Origin: CAZOWL01 sp964583605 | GTDB lineage: Bacteria > Pseudomonadota > Gammaproteobacteria > Chromatiales > Chromatiaceae | Length of the DNA stretch: 62,700 bases | NCBI GenBank assembly: GCA_964583605.1 | Contig: CAZOWL010000010.1 | Span: 1-62,700, forward strand | Direction: 5' to 3' | In this document: in pieces, positions 1-8,884 of the stretch | How positions within the stretch are numbered: position 1 is the first letter of the stretch | Layout of the letters: every line of letters starts with the position of its first letter | Translations under genes and position numbers: made by a program | Notes under the pieces: model-generated | Seen by the model: only the letters and a program-made list of their open reading frames with translations | The model's database searches: none | What the model was told of the DNA's origin: nothing

Positions 1-169
1 TTGAGGTCTCTCGCTCTACCTTAAGGGGCTGTCTCAAATTTGGGTACCACTATAGCCGGCCAGTTGGCCACTGTGCATCGGGTCCGACTCGATAGGTGTC
101 CGCTTGCTCGCCGGGCCCATCGCGGGCCGGTAGAGGGCGGAGCAACGCCCCGTCCCCACTCCCCGATCC
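1..169. other. Left edge, no gene seen
   Basis: No coding region with recognisable protein similarity lies here. The short open frames are shadows. The stretch near 25-45 resembles the start of some insertion-sequence ends, but there is no partner end and no transposase, so no mobile element is called. Confidence 0.4.
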
Positions 170-484
170 TCAGCGGCACCGGGGGCTCAGCTTCTGGGCT
201 GTCATCTCGCCGACTTGTTGCACCGTGATCCCGTGTTGGTCGGCGATACGCGCGTACTCGGCCCGCCGCTTGGTGTTGATGCTGTCGACCATGGCCCTGA
301 CGTCGCTCGGCGCTGCCGCATTGGAGCGCAGGTAGCCGGTCGACATCTCGCATACCAAGCCCTGTTGCTTGGCCTGGTCGAGGTCGGCGGCCGGGACGCT
401 TGGCGCGACCACTAGGAGTGCCACGGCAAGCCCGGCCATCGGCAGCCCGAGCCTCCGCTTTTCAGGTGTCGTCACAGTCATCAC
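170..484 (-). CDS. ydbL: YdbL family (DUF1318) periplasmic protein
   Basis: This 104-residue protein has an N-terminal signal peptide (basic residues 8-12, hydrophobic 15-30, AXA-like end near 31-33). A short DUF1318-like domain follows, with the LVCEMSTGYLR motif and the VDSINTKRRAEYARIA helix. It is the last gene of the ydbH-ynbE-ydbL set, five bases after ynbE. In E. coli YdbH and YnbE form an intermembrane bridge that helps carry phospholipid to the outer membrane, and YdbL modulates their interaction. That role is inferred here from family and order. The start could be the first or second ATG (484 or 481). Confidence 0.8.
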   Translation of the reverse strand: MMTVTTPEKRRLGLPMAGLAVALLVVAPSVPAADLDQAKQQGLVCEMSTGYLRSNAAAPSDVRAMVDSINTKRRAEYARIADQHGITVQQVGEMTAQKLSPRCR

Positions 485-489
485 CCCGC

Positions 490-705
490 TCAGAACAGAT
501 CTTCATTCTCTGCGAGCATCTCTTCGATGTCTCGTTCTACCTTGACCCGAATTTCGTGCTCGATCTTGACGTTCATGTTGATCTCGATCGGTTTGTCCGG
601 GGCCTGCATCTTGACCTCGGGTGAGCAGGCCGCTGTCGCCAGGACGATTGCCAGTACGATCGCGGAACGCTCCATTGTCGAAACCTTGGGCTTGGCTGGG
701 GGCAT
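490..705 (-). CDS. ynbE: YnbE-like small outer-membrane lipoprotein
   Basis: This 71-residue protein has a lipoprotein signal: a hydrophobic stretch SAIVLAIVLATAAC ends in a candidate lipobox cysteine near residue 27. The mature part is short, rich in charged beta-strand-like residues (IEINMNVKIEHEIRVKVERD) and has an acidic C-terminus, as in the YnbE family. YnbE is the outer-membrane partner that multimerises and stacks on YdbH. The gene starts ten bases after the ydbH stop and lies in the same reading frame, separated by one TAG. It has its own lipoprotein signal, so it is treated as a separate gene. Confidence 0.8.
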   Translation of the reverse strand: MPPAKPKVSTMERSAIVLAIVLATAACSPEVKMQAPDKPIEINMNVKIEHEIRVKVERDIEEMLAENEDLF

Positions 706-714
706 GCCGTGATT

Positions 715-2886
715 CTAATCGGGCCGCGGGCCCGGTGTCTCTCCGATATCGAGAGACCCACTTCCACCATTGAGCCCCTGCAGGAGGGCGCGGTTGAAAT
801 CGCCGGTGACGAAGAGCGCGGAGAACAAGGTTGGGAGCCGGCCTTCGATGGTCGGATTCAACGCGATCGGGTGACCATCGAAGACGTCGGGGTTGTGGCC
901 GACGATCCGCGCGGCAATACGGTACTCACCATTGGGTCGGTATCTCAGCTTGGCGCTCAGCTCGTTGTAGCGGAAATCCTCGAGCGCGCGCATGGCGAGC
1001 GCTTCGAATCGCCCGTCGTCGGCGGCCTCGCGGCTCAGCCGTAGGCGCAGAATACCGGGCCGGATGCCGTAGAGATCTCCTTCAGTCGTGATGCCGTCAG
1101 TCCTGCTGTAGAGCAATCGTAGCTCCCCAGACAAGGCGCCGGTCAATTCGAGCGATTCCATCTTGAGCAGGGCGATCAGCTGCTCGGCCGACAGGCCCTC
1201 TAGGTCAGTGATGAGCTCGAGATGATTCGCCGGCAAGCGAATCGAGGCGGGGCGCAGCGCGATCAGGCCGCCCAGCAGGCGGGCGCGGGCCTTGTCGATA
1301 CGCAGCTGTGAGCGGCTCACGCGCAGCTCCGAGACGACATCCTCGGCCATGGTCCCGGCCGCTAGCTCGAGGGCCGGTGCCCTGATGCCCACAGTGAGCG
1401 GCTCCAAGTCATCGCCGCGGTTGCGCATACGGATCGCGAGGCCACGGACTTCCATCGCGTCGAGCCTGGCGTCGACCGGCCCGATCTGGACTCGGAGGCG
1501 TACTTGCTGGCGCCCTCCGGCCCAACCGAGGCGATACTGGCCTTCGAGGTCACCGTCTCGGATCTCCAAGTCCTTGGCAAGCCCGCCGATGAAGTCTTCG
1601 ACGATCGGGGCCAGGCTGGCCACCGGCTCGCGCACGTCGATCTCGAGGTGGCCGTGATCCCGTGCAGCCTGCAGCTGCCAGCTCAAGCCTCGCAGCGCTG
1701 CTCCTTGGCCAAGGCCGTTCGCCTGAAAGGACGCGTTGCGCCAAGACCAGTTCCCTTCCACGTCATATTGGGCGAGCGCCTCGGGCCAGCCTGCGAATGC
1801 GAGCCCAGCCAGGCGAATCCCGCCGTTCGTGGCGTCCGTGCGGATCGTTGAGGTGTCGGCCTCGAGCGACTGCGCCGTCACCCCGAGACCCGGGGCCCGC
1901 AGCTGCGCGAAGCGAACGTTCAGGCCCGCGCCGTCCCATCGCCAAGTGGGGTCGGAGCCAGAGAGCGTCGTCTCCGGGCCGAGGCTCAGCGCGAGCTCGG
2001 CGGCACCGGTCCCGGACCATTGCCCCAGGGACCGGTTAATGGCGTAGGGGCGCTGAGACTTGAGCGCGATGGATTCGAAGAGTCGATCGTCGGGGCCGCG
2101 CAGATCGCGGACCGCGAGGTGGCCATGCAGGAGCGCTTCAAGACTGAAACCGGGCATGAGCCGCCCCGCGAGCTCTAACCGATCACCGGTCACGGCGAAG
2201 GGCGCAACGAGGCCCTTGAGCTCGGCGGGCACGAGCTCGGAGTCATGCAGCCAGTGGCCGAGCGCTGTCGGGTCGAGATGGCCGGAGAAGGGGATCGGAT
2301 ACCCATCGCCGACCTTGGTGCGGAGATGCAGCAAAGGGGCGCCAGCGGCATTGTAGATCTCGAGGATCTGCTCGCCCTCAGCCGGATTGGCGAGCAGAGC
2401 GGATAGCCCGGGTGTCCGAATCATGGCCTCGATACCAGCTGCGGGCCCGGGGCGGGCGGCGATGGAGGCAGGCAGCGAGAGCGTGCCCCACGGCGTCTCC
2501 GCCCGCAGCAACAGCTCATCGACTCTTATCGGGAAGGGCGGTGCGGCAGGTGGGACGCCTGCGGCGCCTACCCGGGCGCCGTCTCTCGGAAGGCTCAATT
2601 CGGCGTGCTTGACGTGGACCCCGAGCACCCTGAATGGCCAGAGATCGAAACGCACGACCAGGTCGCGCGCGTCCAGGCTCAATCGCTCGTTGCGCACGCG
2701 AGCGCGCGAGAGAACGGCCTCGCCCGGGCCGAGCGCCTCGATGACCAACGCCTCGAGCCCGATGCTGTTACCCAATCCCTGCTTGGCAACGAATGCGAGC
2801 AGCCCTGGGGCGAAGGCATAGCCCGTCGCTAGGACAGCTCCGAGGCTGAGCGTCGCGGCGAGGAGGAATCGGTTACGCACGCGCAT
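715..2886 (-). CDS. ydbH: YdbH-type intermembrane phospholipid-transport protein (AsmA-like)
   Basis: The protein has 723 residues, with one N-terminal membrane anchor (about residues 7-30, LLAATLSLGAVLATGYAFAP) and a long, repetitive beta-rich periplasmic body typical of AsmA-like bridge proteins. The C-terminal part (FEALAMRALEDFRYNELSA, then ILRLR-type strands) matches the YdbH dicarboxylate-transport-like domain. Known YdbH, with TamB and YhdP, moves phospholipids from inner to outer membrane. ynbE and ydbL follow directly, which supports the assignment. The ATG at 2886 is chosen over a TTG two codons upstream. The stop is TAG. Confidence 0.85.
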   Translation of the reverse strand: MRVRNRFLLAATLSLGAVLATGYAFAPGLLAFVAKQGLGNSIGLEALVIEALGPGEAVLSRARVRNERLSLDARDLVVRFDLWPFRVLGVHVKHAELSLPRDGARVGAAGVPPAAPPFPIRVDELLLRAETPWGTLSLPASIAARPGPAAGIEAMIRTPGLSALLANPAEGEQILEIYNAAGAPLLHLRTKVGDGYPIPFSGHLDPTALGHWLHDSELVPAELKGLVAPFAVTGDRLELAGRLMPGFSLEALLHGHLAVRDLRGPDDRLFESIALKSQRPYAINRSLGQWSGTGAAELALSLGPETTLSGSDPTWRWDGAGLNVRFAQLRAPGLGVTAQSLEADTSTIRTDATNGGIRLAGLAFAGWPEALAQYDVEGNWSWRNASFQANGLGQGAALRGLSWQLQAARDHGHLEIDVREPVASLAPIVEDFIGGLAKDLEIRDGDLEGQYRLGWAGGRQQVRLRVQIGPVDARLDAMEVRGLAIRMRNRGDDLEPLTVGIRAPALELAAGTMAEDVVSELRVSRSQLRIDKARARLLGGLIALRPASIRLPANHLELITDLEGLSAEQLIALLKMESLELTGALSGELRLLYSRTDGITTEGDLYGIRPGILRLRLSREAADDGRFEALAMRALEDFRYNELSAKLRYRPNGEYRIAARIVGHNPDVFDGHPIALNPTIEGRLPTLFSALFVTGDFNRALLQGLNGGSGSLDIGETPGPRPD

Positions 2887-2969
2887 CGGCAAGGGGACCT
2901 GGCCACATTGCAGGGCGGCGGGCGGCTCGTCCTTCGGCGGCCGCTCGCCATCGCAGGGCGATGTCTCCT

Positions 2970-3704
2970 CTAGACCGCCTCGCGTTGCCAGAGCCGGCCG
3001 TCATACACCAGCATCTCGCCGCGATCCGGGTGCCAGTCGGCCAGGACATGGCGCGTCGCTTGGCGCCCGTCCAGGTCGATCTCGTGATCGGCCGGACGAT
3101 GGGTATGGCCATGGATGAGCCGCGTCGCCTCGTGGCGACGCATCGCCCGAACTACGGCTCCGTGATTCACATCCATGATCGCCGCGGACTTCGTCGCGAT
3201 CGCTGTGCCGCTTCGCCGGCGATACTCGGCGGCCATGGCCCGACGTCGTGCCAGCGAGCGCCACAGGAAGATCCGCTTGGCAAGTGGATTGCGGATCCGC
3301 TGGCGGAAGCGTTGATAGGCCACGTCATCAGTGCACAGGCGATCGCCATGCATCAGCAGAATCCGCTCTCTGCCACGCTCGATGATAGCCGGCTCGCGGC
3401 GTAGCACGCAGCCCGTGTCGCGGGCGAAGGCGCGGCCGATCAGGAAATCCCGATTGCCATGGAGGATGTGGCAGCCGGTCCCGCCGTCGACCAGCGTGCG
3501 CAGCGCGGCGCGAATCTGCGGGTAGGGTGGCGTGTCGTCGTCGTCGCCGATCCAGGCATCGAACAGGTCGCCGAGGATGAACAGCTCCACTGCGGCCCGC
3601 GCCCGGCCAGAGAGGAAACGGACAAAACGATCCACGATCTCCGGCTGCTCAGGCGTCAGGTGGAGATCGGAGATGAAGAGCTGCTCGCCGTTCTGACCAG
3701 GCAT
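2970..3704 (-). CDS. lpxH: UDP-2,3-diacylglucosamine diphosphatase LpxH
   Basis: LpxH is a peripheral inner-membrane metallophosphoesterase. It hydrolyses UDP-2,3-diacylglucosamine to lipid X and UMP in lipid A synthesis. The 244-residue length is normal for the family. Metal ligands are visible: SDLHL (Asp13, His15), GDLFD (Asp46), HGNRD (Asn85), LMHGD near 120 and HGHTHRP near 200. The frame is open upstream to 3815, but the ATG at 3704 gives MPGQNGEQLFISDLHL, the usual distance to the first motif. The start lies about 105 bases downstream of the ppiB stop, so the two may be co-transcribed. Confidence 0.93.
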   Translation of the reverse strand: MPGQNGEQLFISDLHLTPEQPEIVDRFVRFLSGRARAAVELFILGDLFDAWIGDDDDTPPYPQIRAALRTLVDGGTGCHILHGNRDFLIGRAFARDTGCVLRREPAIIERGRERILLMHGDRLCTDDVAYQRFRQRIRNPLAKRIFLWRSLARRRAMAAEYRRRSGTAIATKSAAIMDVNHGAVVRAMRRHEATRLIHGHTHRPADHEIDLDGRQATRHVLADWHPDRGEMLVYDGRLWQREAV

Positions 3705-3811
3705 GACGTGGGCGCGCGGTGAAGAACGAAGCGTTTCGATCGCGCACCTTGAGCGATCAGCGACGCTCGGTGTGTCCCGAATCTTTGGGAGGCGGATCGC
3801 TCGAGGTACGG

Positions 3812-4300
3812 TCAATCAAGCACAACGGCCTTCTCGATGAGGACATCCTCGATCGGCACGTCCTGATGGCCCTGCTTACTCGTAGTCGGGACGCCCTTGA
3901 TCTTCTCGACGACATCCATCCCCTCGGTCACGCGCCCGAAGACGCAATAGCCCCAGCCGTCCTGGCCCGGATGGTCGAGGAAGTCGTTGTCGGCGACATT
4001 GATGAAGAACTGGGAGGTCGCCGAGTGGGGGTCGTTGGTTCGCGCCATCGCGATCGTGCCGACCTTGTTCTTGAGGCCATTCTCGGCCTCGTTCCGAATG
4101 GGACGGCGCGTGGGCTTGGCCACGAAATCCGCGTTCATGCCTCCGCCTTGGATCATGAAGCCGTTGATGACGCGGTGGAACAGGGTTCCATCATAATGCC
4201 CGTCACGCACGTATTGAGTGAAGTTGGCGCTCGTCTTCGGGGCGTTCTCGGCGTCCAGCTCAATGAGGATATCGCCGTGATTCGTTGTGATCTTGATCAT
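3812..4300 (-). CDS. ppiB: Cytoplasmic-type peptidyl-prolyl cis-trans isomerase (cyclophilin B)
   Basis: This 162-residue cyclophilin has no signal peptide, matching the cytoplasmic PpiB class. Family motifs include TSANFTQYVRDGHYDGTLFH, HRVINGFMIQGGG, the ATSQFFINVADNDFLD block and the C-terminal YCVFGRV segment. It catalyses proline cis-trans isomerisation during folding. It is read divergently from cysS across a 272-bp gap and is followed by lpxH on the same strand, an order common in gammaproteobacteria. Confidence 0.95.
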   Translation of the reverse strand: MIKITTNHGDILIELDAENAPKTSANFTQYVRDGHYDGTLFHRVINGFMIQGGGMNADFVAKPTRRPIRNEAENGLKNKVGTIAMARTNDPHSATSQFFINVADNDFLDHPGQDGWGYCVFGRVTEGMDVVEKIKGVPTTSKQGHQDVPIEDVLIEKAVVLD

Positions 4301-4572
4301 GAGAGGTCTCCGTTGATTGGCGCCAGCAATCGAGGCTGGTGCAGGCCGAGCTCAGCTCTGGACGCCCAAAGATTGCTTCGCGATCGGCGCGGAGCGCGCT
4401 GCCTGAGCTCGCCTCGTAGGGCAAGGATCGCACAGCCGTATGCGGGCAATGCAGGCAAGGTCTGGGCGCGAGTCTACCATCTTAGGGTGCGGCAGGGTCC
4501 GCGCGTTGGCCGGCCTGGGCGCCTTTGCTACCATCCCTGTTCGCTGTAGGTCTTAAAAACCGCGGATGACCC

Positions 4573-5967
4573 ATGCTTCAGATCCACAATAGTCTGACCC
4601 GCCAGAAGGCCCCCTTCGTGCCGATCGAGCCCGGCAAGGTGCGTATGTACGTCTGCGGCATGACTGTCTACGACTACTGCCACCTTGGGCATGCGCGGGT
4701 GCTCGTCGTCTTCGACATCGTCTATCGCTACCTGCGTCATCGTGGCTTCGAGGTGACCTACATCCGCAATATCACCGATATCGACGATAAGATCATCCGC
4801 CGCGCCGACGAGAACGGCGAGCCCGTCGCCGCGCTCACCGGGCGTTTCATCGCCGCGATGCACGAGGATGCCGACCGGCTCGGCGTGCTGCGCCCGAGCG
4901 ACGAGCCGCGTGCCACGGCCCACATGGACGAGATCCAGGCCATGATCCAGGCCCTTCTGGACAAGGGGCTCGCCTACCCAGCCGACAACGGCGATGTCTA
5001 TTATGCAGTGGGCCGCTTCCCGGGCTACGGCAAGCTCTCCGGAAAGGACCCGCAGGAGCTCCGTGCCGGCAGCCGCGTCGAAGTCGGCGAGGCCAAACGC
5101 GATCCGCTCGACTTCGTCCTCTGGAAGGCCACCAAGCCTGGCGAGCCCTCCTGGCAGTCGCCTTGGGGGCCGGGCCGGCCCGGCTGGCACATCGAGTGCT
5201 CGGCGATGTCGACCTGCGCGCTCGGCAATCACTTCGATATACACGGCGGCGGGGCCGATCTGCAGTTTCCCCACCACGAGAACGAGATCGCTCAGTCTGA
5301 AGGGGCGACTGGCGAGCCTTTCGTCAACGTCTGGATGCATAACGGGTTTGTGCGGATCAATGAAGAGAAGATGTCCAAATCGCTGGGCAACTTCTTCACC
5401 GTCCGCGAGATCCTCCTGCGCTACCGCCCTGAGGAGGTGCGCTACTTCATCCTGACCAGCCACTACCGCAGCCCGCTCAACTACGATGAGGAGCATCTGC
5501 AGCAGGCGCGTGGTGCGCTCACGCGCTTGTATATGGTCCTGCGTGGACTGCCCGCCGCACAGCCGGCCGGGGGTGAGGTCTTCCGCGAGCGTTTCGAGGC
5601 GGCGATGGATGATGACTTCAACACGCCCGAAGCACTCGCCGTCCTGTTCGATCTGGTCCGCGAGATCAATCGTGTACGATCAGACGACGAAGGTGCAGCG
5701 CCTGCACTCGGCGCTGAGCTCCGACAGCTTGGTGGCGTTCTCGGCCTGCTCCAGGGGGATCCGGAGGCCTACCTTCGCGGCGACGGAGGCGACGAGCCCA
5801 GCCGACAGGGCCTCAGCGATGACGGGATCGATGAGCTGATCGAGCGGCGCACCGCCGCACGCCGGGCACGCGACTGGGCCGAGGCCGACCGTATCCGAGA
5901 CGAGTTGCAAGACGCCGGCATCCTGCTCGAAGACGGGCCGCAAGGCACGACCTGGCGCCGCCGCTGA
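4573..5967 (+). CDS. cysS: Cysteinyl-tRNA synthetase
   Basis: This is a 464-residue class I aminoacyl-tRNA synthetase that charges tRNA-Cys. The HIGH-type signature is HLGH at residues 37-40 and the KMSKS loop is at 266-270. Zinc ligands Cys28, Cys209, His234 and Glu238 fall at exactly the positions of the E. coli enzyme. The C-terminal DALR/anticodon region is complete. It is divergent from ppiB. The upstream 272-bp gap should hold both promoters, but no clear consensus was identified. Confidence 0.97.
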   Translation: MLQIHNSLTRQKAPFVPIEPGKVRMYVCGMTVYDYCHLGHARVLVVFDIVYRYLRHRGFEVTYIRNITDIDDKIIRRADENGEPVAALTGRFIAAMHEDADRLGVLRPSDEPRATAHMDEIQAMIQALLDKGLAYPADNGDVYYAVGRFPGYGKLSGKDPQELRAGSRVEVGEAKRDPLDFVLWKATKPGEPSWQSPWGPGRPGWHIECSAMSTCALGNHFDIHGGGADLQFPHHENEIAQSEGATGEPFVNVWMHNGFVRINEEKMSKSLGNFFTVREILLRYRPEEVRYFILTSHYRSPLNYDEEHLQQARGALTRLYMVLRGLPAAQPAGGEVFRERFEAAMDDDFNTPEALAVLFDLVREINRVRSDDEGAAPALGAELRQLGGVLGLLQGDPEAYLRGDGGDEPSRQGLSDDGIDELIERRTAARRARDWAEADRIRDELQDAGILLEDGPQGTTWRRR

Positions 5968-6034
5968 GCGCTTCCGAGCCGCTTTGCATCACATCCCAAC
6001 GCGGGTCCCAAGACCTCGAGACCGGCGACGCGGG

Positions 6035-8884
6035 CTAATTGGAGTCAGCTCGCTCGGGGCGCTTGGGCCCAGTGCTGGATTGTGGCGCAATGACAGATCG
6101 GGAGGCCCGTCGGTGCTCGATCAGGCAGGCGAGCAGTTGGGTGAGCGTTAGATCCATTTCTTCCAGCCGTCGTTCGAGTCGCGGCAGGTGCTGTTGGCGC
6201 AGGTTCACCTCACACCAGTGCTTGCGGTCGTCCTTCGACCGGCTGCGCTCCGACTCTGCATGTGCCAAGACGCTCGGCGAGCCGACATCATCGAACAGCC
6301 ACTCGTGGGCCAGCAAGCGCACGGCGCCGGAGGGGCTCAGACCATGCGCGCGCGCGAATTCCCGAAGTAACGCCCAGTGGTCGCCATTCGTGTGCACCAG
6401 CACCCGGGCCCACTGATCAGCGGGTGCCGCCTCACGTGTGCTGCGCTGTGCGCGTCGCTCTGGCGGCGCCATGGCGGCGGGTGCCGGATCGCGCTCCGGT
6501 GGCTCCGGCGCCCGAAGGCTGCCTTGGCCAGTATTGCGAGCGCGACCCGCACCGCGTGCCCAGCGCATCACCGGGCGCTCGATGAGCAGGTAGGAAATGC
6601 TGGATACGATGGCCGTCGCCGCAAGTGTCGTTAAGGCAAACATGCGCCAGTGCGCCGTGACGTCCAAACCTAGCCGGCGCATCAACTGATCGCCGGCTTG
6701 CAGGATCGGATAATGAAAGATGTAGATCCCGTAGGAGATCACACCCAAGGCCCAAAGCGGCCTCCATTCCAGCATCGCGCGTGCGAGGCGTGTATGAGGC
6801 GTCGCTAGAATCAGGAGCGCGAGCAAGATCGGGACATGGGGCCAGTTGTAACGACCGAATGGGACTTGCAGTGCCTCGTCTAGAGGGGTTGCCAGGATTA
6901 CGAAGACTGTTACCGCGCTTAGCCAGAAGAGTGCCTCGGCGGTCCATGATGCCCGATCGAGCCCCGCGTTCCAGATCGCGGCCGGAGTTGGATAGAGTGC
7001 GGCCAGGGCTACCCCGATGAGGAAAAAGGTCAGATGACCAAGGGTGCTGTACGTCAGCACAAAGCTGTCGGGGCCTGATATGTATACGGCAAACGGCCAG
7101 ACTAGCGTGAAATGGATGGGCCACTGGTTGCGCTCCAGCAGAAAACCTACCAGCTCACGGTTGACGAGGTAGGTGGCGACCGCCAGCGCCACGACAGCGG
7201 CAATGATCACCTGGCGCGGCAACGGCCGCAGCGCGAGCACGAGAAACGGCAGCAGAAGGTAGAACTGGACTTCCACTGCCAGCGTCCAGAAAGGATCGTT
7301 GAAGCTGAGGATCTGCCAGTCGTTGATGTTGTAGACGAAGAGCAGATGCGACAGCAGGTTGTTAATGCTCGGGGACTGACCCCGCAGGGCATCGATGGCG
7401 ACTAGTGCGAACAAGCACAGGTAGTACGCGGGGAGGATGCGCGTGATTCGGCGGACGAAATAGGCCCCCATGCGAGGCGGGGCCACGCCCCGCTCGCTCG
7501 ATGCAAGGAACGGCAGCGCAAGCAGAAAGCCGCTGAGTACGAAGAACAAAGCGACACCGGTGTTCCCATTCGTCAACCAACGATCGAGATCCAAGGGCCC
7601 TACATGGCCCTGAAGGCTCGCCATTTGCTGCAGATGGACCGCGAACACCGACAGCGCGGCTATCGCCCTTAGCCCATTGAGGCCTGGGAGATAGCCAATC
7701 CCGCCAATGCCCACCTCGTGCGTCTGCGGTCGGGAAAACGATTGGGCCTGGCTTTCGGTCCCGGAGCGCGTTCCGGCGCGCCGGAATGTGGCGATCAGGA
7801 TGCCCAGCAGAGCCGCCAACAATGGGTCCGTTATCTCCGGTGTGCCACGGGCGAGCCCCGTCTGAAGCAGTTCCTGGACTGCAAGCGGAATCGTGACGGT
7901 GACCGTGGCCCAGACTATCGGGAGGCCGCCGCGCGCGATGAGCCAGATCGCGGCCGAGAAGAGAAACACCTTTTCCAGCAGCGCTTCGGAGTTCGTCAGC
8001 ATGTCTCCGTCCAAGAAACCGCTGAACGGAAGTAGTGAGATCGATCGAGGCAGGTGTGATGGCTGCCAAGGAAGCAGGTTGGCCGCCAACAAGGCCGCGA
8101 GGAGGGCGAAACCAAGGGACACGGGACCGATCCGTCGTCCCGCCGCGAGCCAGATTGTGGCTGCAAGCAGGCTCCCGGTCAGTTCCCCCGGCGTCACCCG
8201 CCCGCCCAGGATGAAGGGCTGGACCACTAGCACGAGTAGGGGCAACAGGCTCGCCCGTCGTGCCCATCGGCCCGGTGCCGGTGGTTGCGTCAGCAGCCAG
8301 AGGGCGGAGAGCCAGGCGACGAGTGACAATAGCGTCTCTGTTGCCGACAGTGAGCGGAGATACAGTACCGGCTCGAGCGCATCCTTGAGGTTCGCCGCGT
8401 CAATGGTCGGAATGAGCGGCAGCAGCTGAGCAAGCGGCCACAAGGCCCCGATGATCAACAACAACGGGGGGTTTGCCAGCGAGGCCTGCACGCCAGCGCG
8501 TCTGCGAACAGGTGGAAGGTAGGCCATCCCGACCCCGAGCCCAATGCCCAAGGCATTCAACACGATGTCGAATCCCGACGGGTCCCGCGTCGGGAGCCCG
8601 ATTTGTGCGAACTGTAGGAGCGCGGCGAAACTGATGCCGCCGACGATCAGTGCTGAACCCTTCCAAGCGCGTCCCGTTTCCGTCCCAAACGCGAGCACGC
8701 CGGTTAGCCCGAAGGGCATGAACAGCACCAGGTTACCAACGACGTCGCCCCGCCCCGTGGGCGAGATGTCGAACAAGGCAGCGAAGCCACGCCGGAACGA
8801 GTCCGGGTCCGGGTAGCTCAGATCGAACGGATACAGCGAACCGTATGCAATTAAAGCGGCAATGAAGAAGAAGGCGCTCTTCAT
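6035..8884 (-). CDS. VanZ-like / acyltransferase-3 fusion membrane protein with long C-terminal tail
   Basis: The 949-residue predicted protein appears to be a three-part fusion. Residues about 1-370 contain a VanZ-like hydrophobic region beginning MKSAFFFIAALIAYGSLYPFD, with GDVVGNLVLFMPFG and further membrane spans. Residues about 400-770 form an acyltransferase-3 (OafA/WecH type) domain with the LNGLRAIAALSVFAVHL start, the His of the putative active site and around ten membrane spans. Residues about 790-949 are a proline- and charge-rich soluble tail of unknown role. Such enzymes O-acylate surface glycans; the substrate here is unknown. The ATG at 8884 overlaps the TGA of the upstream gene (TGATG), implying translational coupling. 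The open frame continues upstream, but that part is antiparallel shadow of the preceding gene. Confidence 0.75.
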   Translation of the reverse strand: MKSAFFFIAALIAYGSLYPFDLSYPDPDSFRRGFAALFDISPTGRGDVVGNLVLFMPFGLTGVLAFGTETGRAWKGSALIVGGISFAALLQFAQIGLPTRDPSGFDIVLNALGIGLGVGMAYLPPVRRRAGVQASLANPPLLLIIGALWPLAQLLPLIPTIDAANLKDALEPVLYLRSLSATETLLSLVAWLSALWLLTQPPAPGRWARRASLLPLLVLVVQPFILGGRVTPGELTGSLLAATIWLAAGRRIGPVSLGFALLAALLAANLLPWQPSHLPRSISLLPFSGFLDGDMLTNSEALLEKVFLFSAAIWLIARGGLPIVWATVTVTIPLAVQELLQTGLARGTPEITDPLLAALLGILIATFRRAGTRSGTESQAQSFSRPQTHEVGIGGIGYLPGLNGLRAIAALSVFAVHLQQMASLQGHVGPLDLDRWLTNGNTGVALFFVLSGFLLALPFLASSERGVAPPRMGAYFVRRITRILPAYYLCLFALVAIDALRGQSPSINNLLSHLLFVYNINDWQILSFNDPFWTLAVEVQFYLLLPFLVLALRPLPRQVIIAAVVALAVATYLVNRELVGFLLERNQWPIHFTLVWPFAVYISGPDSFVLTYSTLGHLTFFLIGVALAALYPTPAAIWNAGLDRASWTAEALFWLSAVTVFVILATPLDEALQVPFGRYNWPHVPILLALLILATPHTRLARAMLEWRPLWALGVISYGIYIFHYPILQAGDQLMRRLGLDVTAHWRMFALTTLAATAIVSSISYLLIERPVMRWARGAGRARNTGQGSLRAPEPPERDPAPAAMAPPERRAQRSTREAAPADQWARVLVHTNGDHWALLREFARAHGLSPSGAVRLLAHEWLFDDVGSPSVLAHAESERSRSKDDRKHWCEVNLRQQHLPRLERRLEEMDLTLTQLLACLIEHRRASRSVIAPQSSTGPKRPERADSN

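Noticed and set aside
25..50. Sequence resembling an insertion-sequence end (GGGGCTGTCTCAAA)
   Set aside because: No second end, no target duplication and no transposase nearby within the window.
3719..4549. Plus-strand frame of 276 codons opposite ppiB
   Set aside because: Shadow of a clear cyclophilin gene.
4528..5496. Long minus-strand frame of 322 codons
   Set aside because: It lies antisense to cysS, which has every catalytic and zinc residue; typical GC-rich shadow.
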